Translations under genes and position numbers: made by a program | In this document: positions 1 to 6,025 of the stretch, piece after piece | Layout of the letters: each line of letters opens with the position of its first letter | Position numbering within the stretch: position 1 is the stretch's first letter | Notes under the pieces: model-generated | What the model was told of the DNA's origin: nothing | What the model saw: only the letters and a program-made list of their open reading frames with translations | Databases searched by the model: none | NCBI GenBank assembly: GCA_049421025.1 | Contig: JBMSMG010000079.1 | Coordinates: forward strand, 1-6,615 | Direction: 5' to 3' | Origin: RGUW01 sp049421025 | Lineage (GTDB): Bacteria > Cyanobacteriota > Cyanobacteriia > PCC-6307 > Cyanobiaceae | DNA length: 6,615 nucleotides

Positions 1-1110
1 GATCACCAGGCCGATGTAGAGCACGATCGCCATGCCGGCCTCGATCGGCACCAGCTGGCCGATCACCCCGAACAGGCCCAACAGCGAGGCCGCCCCCATG
101 ACCAGCCCGTTGAGCCACGAGTAGCCGATGCGTGCGCCCATCGCCTTCCAGCCCGGATGGCCGATGTAGATCGTGGTGGGAAAGCACGAGCCCAGCAGCG
201 CTGCGCTGAGGCTGCCGATGCCGTTGATCAACAGCGAGCTACGCGCCGGGTAGGCATCACCGGCTGCTTCGGCGCTCTCAAGGTTTTGCAGCGAGCCGAT
301 CACGTTGAACAGGCCCATCGGCACGATCACCCCCAGCCAGGGCACCAGCTCGCCGCGGGCTTGCCACAGAGAGCCCAGTTGCAGCTGGGGCCAGTGCAGT
401 CCGATCAACTGGGTGTTGGCGGCCCAGCGGGCCTGATCCAGATCGAGCAGTCCCGTGGCCCAGGCCAGGGCGATGCCCAGCAGCACCGCCACCAGCCCGG
501 CGGGCAGGGGCCAGCGCACCGGGCCGAAATAGCCCACCAGGATCACCGCCAGCACCGCCAGCCCCACCACCGGGTGGGCGTAGGTGCGCAGCAAAAAGCC
601 CAGGGCGATGTAGCCCAGGGCAATGCCAGCCAGGGTCGACAGCAGGGCCGCCCGCGGCAGCCAGCGGCGCAGGCCATCGGCCACAAAGGCGCCTGCCGAT
701 TCGATCAAAGCCGAGCCCAGGCAAGCCACCAGCCCCGCACGCCACGACAGGGTTACGGCCGCATCGGCGCTGAGCCCCTGCCCCAGGGCGCTGAGCTTGA
801 CCGGCAGCATCACCAGGAACACGTAGGCAAACAAGCTCACCGTGTTGATGCCGTAGGGCAGCGCGGTGCGGTCGTCTCGCCCTTCCAGTTGCCCCAGGCG
901 GCGGGCCTGCAGGGCGTAGGCCAGGTTGCCGATCACCAGGCTGATGCCCGTGGCCGGCAGGATCGTGCCAAACACCAGGGCATCGGGGTAGCCCAGCAGC
1001 CCGCGGCACAGCACCACGATCAGCAGGATGTTCACCAGGTTGTCGAGGCTCAGGCCCAGGAAGCCATCGAGGTCACCGGGGACCCACCAGCGCGGCGCAG
1101 CTTGCGACAT
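1..1110 (-). CDS. NCS2/AzgA-like (xanthine/uracil permease family) membrane transporter, C-terminus cut by window edge
   Basis: This is a polytopic inner-membrane permease, probably a proton- or sodium-coupled nucleobase-type transporter. Reading from the ATG at 1110-1108, 370 codons are open to the window edge, so the C-terminus is missing. The protein starts MSQAAPRWWVPGDLDGF. Hydrophobic segments lie near residues 22-40, 45-66, 88-106, 124-142, 155-175, 180-196, 203-221, 256-272, 293-308 and 333-350. Family-like landmarks are TALPYGINT (82-90), NVIGSLQNLESAEAAGD (269-285) and FPTTIYIGHPGWKAMGAR (310-327). The last two occupy the place of the AzgA substrate-site segments but differ from the classic TTYIES-type sequence, so the substrate may not be a purine. 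The gene is divergent from the plus-strand cluster, with a 92-base gap. No Shine-Dalgarno site is visible. Membrane transporter is well supported; the family is fairly likely; the substrate is unknown. Confidence 0.82.
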   Translation of the reverse strand, partial: MSQAAPRWWVPGDLDGFLGLSLDNLVNILLIVVLCRGLLGYPDALVFGTILPATGISLVIGNLAYALQARRLGQLEGRDDRTALPYGINTVSLFAYVFLVMLPVKLSALGQGLSADAAVTLSWRAGLVACLGSALIESAGAFVADGLRRWLPRAALLSTLAGIALGYIALGFLLRTYAHPVVGLAVLAVILVGYFGPVRWPLPAGLVAVLLGIALAWATGLLDLDQARWAANTQLIGLHWPQLQLGSLWQARGELVPWLGVIVPMGLFNVIGSLQNLESAEAAGDAYPARSSLLINGIGSLSAALLGSCFPTTIYIGHPGWKAMGARIGYSWLNGLVMGAASLLGLFGVIGQLVPIEAGMAIVLYIGLVI

Positions 1111-1202
1111 CGTTGTTGCGGCAGTCAGACCATCCTGCGCCGGCCGGTCGGTGCGCTTGAGAGCCTTTGCCCTGACAATGGGGTTTAGATGTCCGTTGTT
1201 GC
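1111..1202. promoter_or_regulatory. Divergent intergenic region with flanking 9-bp direct repeats
   Basis: This 92-base gap separates the permease start from the small ORF start and should hold promoters for both directions. The 9-mer CGTTGTTGC occurs at 1111-1119 and again at 1194-1202, exactly abutting both start codons. An 8-bp palindrome CCGGCCGG sits at 1140-1147. I found no convincing -35/-10 pair on either strand, so the regulatory role is inferred from position only. Confidence 0.35.
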
Positions 1203-1364
1203 ATGGCCGCTGAAGCTGGCTCCAGCCAGGCGCATTTACTTGAGCTCCTGAGCGGCTTGCAGCGCAGCCTGCGGGAGGGTCTCGCCGGTGCGCGTGTTCG
1301 CTTTGGCGCCTGGCCAGCCAGCCAGCAGCTCGATCAGGGCCTGCCCATGGGTTACTGGTTCTAA
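1203..1364 (+). CDS. Possible small protein of 53 residues ahead of nadC, unrecognised
   Basis: An ATG at 1203 opens 53 codons ending at TAA 1362-1364. The protein begins MAAEAGSSQAHLLELLSGLQ and ends GLPMGYWF. Residues 10-30 could form an amphipathic helix (HLLELLSGLQRSLREGL). There is no signal peptide or membrane segment. Codon third positions are GC-rich like the neighbouring genes, and the ORF ends 7 bases before the preferred nadC start, as expected for a small first gene of the operon. The longest in-frame nadC reading (GTG 1288) would overlap it in another frame, but that extension does not look like NadC. No Shine-Dalgarno site is present. I do not recognise the protein. It could also be chance reading in a 5' leader. 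Confidence 0.4.
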   Translation: MAAEAGSSQAHLLELLSGLQRSLREGLAGARVRFGAWPASQQLDQGLPMGYWF

Positions 1365-1371
1365 AACCGCC

Positions 1372-2244
1372 GTGCCCGCTACCAGCCTGCCGTTGACCCC
1401 CCAGCTGCTGGAGCAGTTGCGCGGCTGGTTGGCCGAAGACCTGGGCCGTGGTGATCTGACGGCACCGGCTGTAGCAGGCGCAAGCGCTCAGGCGCATTGG
1501 GTGGCTAAGGCCCCAGGGGTTTTCTGCGGCGGCGTGCTGGTGGAGCCTTTGTTTGGGCTGTTGGATCCAGCGGTGCAGCTCAGGTTGCTGGTGGCCGATG
1601 GTGAACCCGTTGGCGCTGGTCAGCGGCTGCTCGAGCTCCATGGCACGGCAACAGCTTTGGTAGGGGCCGAGCGCACGGCGCTCAACCTGGCGATGCGGCT
1701 CAGCGGTATCGCCACCGCCACAGCCGCGCTGGTGGCCCAACTTGAGGGCACCGGCGTGCGCCTGGCTGACACCCGCAAGACCACCCCGGGGCTGCGCGTT
1801 CTTGAAAAGTACGCCGTGCGCTGCGGCGGCGGGCTCAACCACCGCCTGGGCCTCGACGATGCCGCCATGCTCAAGGAAAACCACCTGGCCTGGAGCGGTG
1901 GCGTAGGGCCTGCCATCGCGGCGGTGCGTGCTGCAGCCCCCTGGCCGGCCCGGGTGATCGTCGAAGCCGAAACCGCGCTGGAGGCCGAAGCGGCGGTGCG
2001 GGCCGGTGCCGACGGGGTGCTGCTTGATGAGTTCAGTCCGGCCGAACTCACCGCGCTGGTGCCGCAGCTACGGCAGCTTGCTGCAGCCAGCGGTAGGCCT
2101 GTGGTGCTCGAGGCCTCTGGCGTGCAGCCCGAGCTGCTGAGCGCCTACGCCGCCAGTGGCATCGATCTGATCTCGAGCAGTGCGCCGATGACCCGCTCCC
2201 CCTGGCTCGATCTGAGCATGCGCTTTGAGCCCGCCTGGGCCTAA
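1372..2244 (+). CDS. nadC: Nicotinate-nucleotide pyrophosphorylase (carboxylating), quinolinate phosphoribosyltransferase
   Basis: This cytoplasmic enzyme converts quinolinate and PRPP to nicotinate mononucleotide, CO2 and PPi, the last step of de novo NAD precursor synthesis. Counting from GTG 1372 it has 290 residues, normal for the family. The N-terminal domain carries EDLGRGDLTA (22-31). The barrel domain has AERTALN with R101, DTRKTTPG (133-140, R135/K136), KYAVRCGGGLNHR (146-158, H157/R158), LDDAAMLKENH (161-171, K168), VEAET (197-201), LLDEFSP (217-223) and LEASGV (246-251). These are the substrate- and phosphate-binding segments of the family. The C-terminal segment SSSAPMTRSPWLDLS departs from the usual THS motif. 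The reading frame is open back to a GTG at 1288, but those 28 extra residues overlap the small ORF and do not resemble NadC. TTG 1393 is another possible start. argS follows after 57 bases. Confidence 0.95.
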   Translation: MPATSLPLTPQLLEQLRGWLAEDLGRGDLTAPAVAGASAQAHWVAKAPGVFCGGVLVEPLFGLLDPAVQLRLLVADGEPVGAGQRLLELHGTATALVGAERTALNLAMRLSGIATATAALVAQLEGTGVRLADTRKTTPGLRVLEKYAVRCGGGLNHRLGLDDAAMLKENHLAWSGGVGPAIAAVRAAAPWPARVIVEAETALEAEAAVRAGADGVLLDEFSPAELTALVPQLRQLAAASGRPVVLEASGVQPELLSAYAASGIDLISSSAPMTRSPWLDLSMRFEPAWA

Positions 2245-2301
2245 ACAGCTCCGGGAGGGATGATCAGAAGACTCTGAGCTTGCCCTCTGGGCTTCGCCTG
2301 C

Positions 2302-4116
2302 ATGCTTCGCCTCGCCCACACTCTGGACACCCAGCTGCGCGCAGCCATGCAGCGGGCGTTTCCTGAGGCGGCCGCGGCGGCTGAGGCCACCGGGCAGCCG
2401 CTTGATCCCCAGCTGGCTCCGGCCAGCAAGCCCGAATTTGGCGACTTTCAGGCCAATGGGGCCCTGCCCCTGGCCAAACCCTTGGGCCAGCCCCCCCGCC
2501 AGATCGCCCAGGCGATCGTGGATCAACTGGCGGCTGAGCCCGCCTTTGGCGCGCTTTGCCTGGAGCCGGTGATTGCCGGCCCTGGCTTTATCAACCTGAC
2601 GCTGCGGCCTGAGTGCCTGAGCGCCGAAGTCGCTGCGCGGCTTGGCGATCCGCGCTTGGGGGTGCCTGCCGTGAGCGCCGCGGCACCGGTGGTGGTCGAT
2701 TTTTCGAGCCCCAACATCGCCAAGGAGATGCACGTCGGGCATCTGCGCTCGACGATCATTGGCGATTGTTTGGCACGCGTGCTGGAGTTCCGCGGCCACG
2801 CGGTGCTGCGGCTCAACCACGTGGGCGACTGGGGCACCCAGTTCGGCATGCTGATCACCCACCTCAAGCAGGTGGCCCCAGAGGCACTGCAAACGGCCGA
2901 TGCCGTCGATCTGGGCGATCTGGTGGCCTTTTACCGCCAGGCCAAGGCCCGCTTTGACGAGGACGAGGCGTTTCAGACCACCAGCCGCGAGGAGGTGGTC
3001 AAGCTGCAGAGCGGTGATGCCACCTCACTCAAGGCCTGGGGGCTGTTGTGCGACCAGAGCCGGCGCGAATTTCAGAAGATCTACGACCGCCTCGACATTC
3101 GCCTCACTGAGCGCGGCGAGTCGTTTTACAACCCCTACCTGCAGGGCGTGGTTGACGATCTCAAAGCCGCCGGGCTGCTGGTGATCGACGACGGGGCCGG
3201 TTGCGTGTTCCTCGAAGGGGTCAGCGGCAAGGACGGCAAGCCGTTGCCGTTGATCGTGCAGAAGAGTGATGGCGGCTTCAACTACGCCACCACCGACCTG
3301 GCGGCGATCCGCTACCGCCTGGCACCGCCGCCAGCTGGTGATGGCGCTGAGCGGCTCATCTATGTGACCGATGCGGGCCAGGCCGCGCACTTTGCCGGGG
3401 TGTTTCAGGTGGCCCGCCGCGCCGGCTGGGTCACAGCTGCCACGCGCATCGAGCATGTGCCCTTTGGCCTGGTGCAGGGCGAAGACGGCAAGAAGCTCAA
3501 GACCCGCGCCGGCGACACGGTGCGCCTCAAGGATCTGCTCGATGAAGCAGTGGAGCGCGCCGAAGTTGACCTGCGCCGCAGGCTGGCCGATGAAGACCGC
3601 TCTGAACAGGAGGCCTTCATTGGCCATGTGGCGACGACTGTCGGCATTGCTGCGGTCAAGTACGCCGACCTCTCGACCAATCGCGTCACCAACTACCAGT
3701 TCAGCTTTGATCGCATGCTGGCCCTCTCGGGCAACACAGCCCCCTACCTGCTGTATGCGGTGGTGCGCATCGCCGGCATTGCCCGCAAGGGCGGTGACCT
3801 TGTGGGGGGTGGCTCATCGCCGGGAGCAACACCAGCGACGCTCAGCTTCAGTGAGCCCCAGGAATGGGCTCTGGTTCGTGAACTGCTCAAGCTCGACGCG
3901 GTGATCGCCGAAGTCGAAGAGGAGTTGCTGCCGAATCGACTCTGCAACTATCTGTTTGAGCTCTCGCAGGTGTTCAACCGCTTCTACGACCAGGTGCCGG
4001 TGCTCAAGGCCGATGAGCCGGCCCGCAGCTCGCGCCTGGCGTTGTGCCGTTTGAGCGCCGATACCCTCAAACTGGGCTTAAGACTGCTGGGCATTCCGAC
4101 CTTGGAGCGCATGTGA
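2302..4116 (+). CDS. argS: Arginine--tRNA ligase (class I aminoacyl-tRNA synthetase)
   Basis: ArgS charges tRNA-Arg with arginine using ATP in the cytoplasm. It has 604 residues, within the usual bacterial range. In order it shows the N-terminal tRNA-recognition (Add-1) domain at about 1-110, with KPEFGDFQANGALPLAK; the catalytic Rossmann core with SSPNIAKEMHVGHLRST (135-151; HIGH motif is HVGH 144-147) and VGDWGTQFG (174-182); a KMSKS-equivalent GEDGKKLKTRAGD (393-405, no canonical second lysine-serine, as common in ArgS); and the DALR anticodon-binding domain beginning around SGNTAPYLLYAVVRI (476-490). A short Gly/Ser/Thr/Ala-rich stretch occupies residues 497-513. The ATG at 2302 gives a typical LRLAHTLDTQLRAAM start, without a Shine-Dalgarno site. 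It follows nadC on the same strand by 57 bases and its stop codon overlaps a possible GTG start of the next gene. Identity is secure. Confidence 0.97.
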   Translation: MLRLAHTLDTQLRAAMQRAFPEAAAAAEATGQPLDPQLAPASKPEFGDFQANGALPLAKPLGQPPRQIAQAIVDQLAAEPAFGALCLEPVIAGPGFINLTLRPECLSAEVAARLGDPRLGVPAVSAAAPVVVDFSSPNIAKEMHVGHLRSTIIGDCLARVLEFRGHAVLRLNHVGDWGTQFGMLITHLKQVAPEALQTADAVDLGDLVAFYRQAKARFDEDEAFQTTSREEVVKLQSGDATSLKAWGLLCDQSRREFQKIYDRLDIRLTERGESFYNPYLQGVVDDLKAAGLLVIDDGAGCVFLEGVSGKDGKPLPLIVQKSDGGFNYATTDLAAIRYRLAPPPAGDGAERLIYVTDAGQAAHFAGVFQVARRAGWVTAATRIEHVPFGLVQGEDGKKLKTRAGDTVRLKDLLDEAVERAEVDLRRRLADEDRSEQEAFIGHVATTVGIAAVKYADLSTNRVTNYQFSFDRMLALSGNTAPYLLYAVVRIAGIARKGGDLVGGGSSPGATPATLSFSEPQEWALVRELLKLDAVIAEVEEELLPNRLCNYLFELSQVFNRFYDQVPVLKADEPARSSRLALCRLSADTLKLGLRLLGIPTLERM

Positions 4117-4133
4117 GCGGGAGCGGCAGCGCG

Positions 4134-5204
4134 ATGGATTTCTCCTACCCCAAGGCGCGCCCTGAGGTCGAGCGTCTCAAGGCCTACAGCGCACCACTCG
4201 AGGGCCGCCGCGGCTTGTTGCGCCTCGATTTCAACGAAAACACCATCGGCCCCAGTCCCAAGGTGATCGAGGCGATTGGCGCGATTCCGCCTGATCACTT
4301 CGCCATCTATCCCGAATACGACGGTCTGCGCGAGGCTGTGATCGCCAACCTGGCACTGCCTCTGGCGCCCGCTCAGATCGGCCTGTTCAACGGCGTTGAT
4401 GCGGCGATTCACGCCATCTTTCATGCCTATGGCGACCGCGGTGAGACGTTGCTCACCACAAGCCCTACCTTCGGTTACTACGCACCCTGCGCCCAGATGC
4501 AGGGCATGGTGATCGAGGCGATTCCCTATGTGCTGCCCGATTTCGCCTTTCCGCTTGAGGAGGTCTCAGCAGCCCTTGTTCAAAAGCCGCGCCTGCTGCT
4601 GATCTGCAACCCCAACAACCCCACCGGCACCCGCCTTGCGCCTGAGGCGATCGTGGAGCTAGCGGCCGCCGCTCCGCAGACCCTGGTGGTGATTGATGAG
4701 CTGTATGAGGCTTTCAGCGGCGACAGCGTTCTGCCCATGGCCGACTTTGCTGCCACCCCAAACCTGGTGGTGCTGCGTTCACTGGCGAAGACCGCTGGGC
4801 TGGCGGGGCTGCGTATGGGCTTTGCCATTGGCGCGGCGCCTGTGATCGATCGCATCAGCCGGGTCACTGGCCCCTATGACATCAACAGCGTTGCGGTGAC
4901 GGCTGCCCATGCGGCGTTGGCCGATCAGGCCTACACCGATGCCTATGTAGCCGAGGTCCAACGCGCCCGCAGCTGGCTTGTAGAGCAGCTCGCGGCTGCC
5001 GGGGTGCGCCACCATTGCGCCGGCGGTAATTACCTGTTGATCTGGCCTGAGCGACCGGTGTCCGAGGTGGACGCCGAGCTTCGAGCGGCGGGAATTCTGG
5101 TGCGCTCCATGGCGGGCAAACCATTGATCGATGGCTCCCTGCGGGTCAGCATCGGCACAACGGAGCAGATGCAGCAGTTCTGGGTGGCTTACAGCGCGTT
5201 GTAA
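4134..5204 (+). CDS. HisC-like PLP-dependent class I/II aminotransferase
   Basis: This is a fold-type I PLP enzyme of the histidinol-phosphate aminotransferase branch, transferring an amino group to a 2-oxo acid. From ATG 4134 it has 356 residues, normal for HisC. Visible motifs are LDFNENTIGPSP near the N-terminus, YPEYDGLREA, CNPNNPTG (158-165), IDELYEAF around D188 and Y191 (PLP ring contacts), RSLAKTAGLAGLRMGF with Schiff-base lysine K219 and phosphate-contact R227, and a C-terminal SLRVSIGT with the substrate-carboxylate arginine. SLAK replaces the common SLSK. The ATG is preceded by GGGAG at 4119-4123 with 10-base spacing. A GTG at 4113 overlaps the argS stop as GTGA and is the alternative start, adding 7 residues. 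Cyanobacteria often carry several HisC paralogues (also labelled CobC, or aromatic aminotransferases), and no his gene is nearby, so the substrate cannot be set and I give no symbol. Confidence 0.9.
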   Translation: MDFSYPKARPEVERLKAYSAPLEGRRGLLRLDFNENTIGPSPKVIEAIGAIPPDHFAIYPEYDGLREAVIANLALPLAPAQIGLFNGVDAAIHAIFHAYGDRGETLLTTSPTFGYYAPCAQMQGMVIEAIPYVLPDFAFPLEEVSAALVQKPRLLLICNPNNPTGTRLAPEAIVELAAAAPQTLVVIDELYEAFSGDSVLPMADFAATPNLVVLRSLAKTAGLAGLRMGFAIGAAPVIDRISRVTGPYDINSVAVTAAHAALADQAYTDAYVAEVQRARSWLVEQLAAAGVRHHCAGGNYLLIWPERPVSEVDAELRAAGILVRSMAGKPLIDGSLRVSIGTTEQMQQFWVAYSAL

Positions 5205-5206
5205 GT

Positions 5207-5232
5207 GCTGAGCGCAGCGGCTCAGGCTCAGC
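5207..5232. terminator. Weak hairpin in the convergent gap, possible bidirectional terminator
   Basis: Between the aminotransferase stop (5204) and the convergent MBL-fold stop codon (5230-5228) there are two competing foldings. One has a 6-bp stem, CTGAGC 5208-5213 with GCTCAG 5220-5225, and a 6-base loop. The other has a 7-bp stem, GCTGAGC 5207-5213 with GCTCAGC 5226-5232. No T-run follows on either strand, so if it ends transcription it is not a canonical intrinsic terminator. The position between tail-to-tail genes is the main support. Confidence 0.3.
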
Positions 5233-5992
5233 GCATCACCTCGATCACCATGCTGTCGCCGAGCTTGCCGGGCAGGCTCAGGTTGCTGCCCGGCCGGTTG
5301 ACCTTGGTGCCTGACATGGCCCTCAGGAAGGGTTCGACGCTGCCTTGGTCACAGTCTTTTGGTGCTTTGCGGCCGCTGACGTACTGCACCGGGATCACCC
5401 GGCGGGGCTGCAGCTCGCGCACCACTTCGGCGGCTTCGGCACCGTCGTAGACCTTGGCGCCGCCGCCAACCCCGATGATCAGCACATCGGGCCGGCCCAG
5501 CAGCACCCGATCAGACGGGGCCAGGCTGCCGGCGGTGCCGCCCAGGTGGGCGATCTCAAGGCCGCCCTGCTTCCAGCGCCACAGCGTCGCCTGGCCAAAA
5601 CGGCGGCCGCCGAAGCGGTCATGGGGGGAGGCGATGCCTTCGATGCTCAGCCCTGCAACGCGGTAGGAGCCCGGTTTGACGAGCAACTTGCCCCGTGCCA
5701 CGCCCGTAGCGCCCTCATCGCGCAGGGTGCTGCTGGCCAAAATCACATCGGCGCTGACTCGGGGTTCGCCCAGACCGGCGGCGCAGCCCACAGCTTTGAA
5801 GGGGTTCACCAGCACGGTCTTGCCGCCGCCACGGATCAGCAGGGCGCTGTGGCCGTAGCTGGTGATGCTGACGCCACCACCGGCCCATGCCGCAGGGGCC
5901 GCTGCGCCAGAGGCGGCCAGCAGGGCAGCGCTCAAGCTGAGCTGGGGCGCCAGGCGCAGGGCGGCAATGGCAGGGCGAAGCGACTGGCGCAT
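5228..5992 (-). CDS. Exported metallo-beta-lactamase-fold protein lacking the usual metal ligands
   Basis: The protein has 254 residues and resembles the UlaG/UPF0173-type branch of the MBL superfamily. Residues 1-37 look like a Sec signal peptide: Arg-containing start, hydrophobic core rich in Leu and Ala, and AWA before GGG as a cleavage site, so it is probably periplasmic or thylakoid-lumenal. The MBL backbone is traceable: ITSYGHSALLI (43-53), KTVLVNPF (58-65), DVILASSTLRDEGA (82-95), SPHDRFGG (122-129), HLGGTAG (149-155), DVLIIGVGGG (169-178) and RVIPVQY (198-204). The family's HxHxDH motif is replaced by SSTLRDEG, the GDT aspartate by Gly and the final HY histidine by Gln. It is therefore unlikely to bind zinc in the normal way. 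It lies 33 bases downstream of trpG on the same strand and ends convergent with the aminotransferase. Fold confidence is good; function unknown. Confidence 0.85.
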   Translation of the reverse strand: MRQSLRPAIAALRLAPQLSLSAALLAASGAAAPAAWAGGGVSITSYGHSALLIRGGGKTVLVNPFKAVGCAAGLGEPRVSADVILASSTLRDEGATGVARGKLLVKPGSYRVAGLSIEGIASPHDRFGGRRFGQATLWRWKQGGLEIAHLGGTAGSLAPSDRVLLGRPDVLIIGVGGGAKVYDGAEAAEVVRELQPRRVIPVQYVSGRKAPKDCDQGSVEPFLRAMSGTKVNRPGSNLSLPGKLGDSMVIEVMR

Positions 5993-6025
5993 GGTGAAGC
6001 GGTTCGTGGCGCGACGCTAACCCAG

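Noticed and set aside
157..1188. Long plus-strand open frame of 343 codons antisense to the permease
   Set aside because: Its product is rich in Gln, His, Ala, Gly and Arg without any domain, while the opposite strand encodes a coherent membrane protein. It is a high-GC antisense artefact.
1288..1371. N-terminal extension of nadC from GTG 1288
   Set aside because: The 28 extra residues do not resemble NadC, make the protein longer than usual for the family and overlap the small ORF in another frame.
2245..2301. Possible hairpin TCAGA/TCTGA and a GGGAGGG run between nadC and argS
   Set aside because: The stem is only 5 bp with no T-run, and the purine run is too far from the argS ATG to be its ribosome binding site. 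A tiny ATG ORF there has only five codons.
2068..2892. Minus-strand open frame of 274 codons antisense to nadC and argS
   Set aside because: It crosses a gene boundary antisense to two secure housekeeping genes and shows no recognisable domain.
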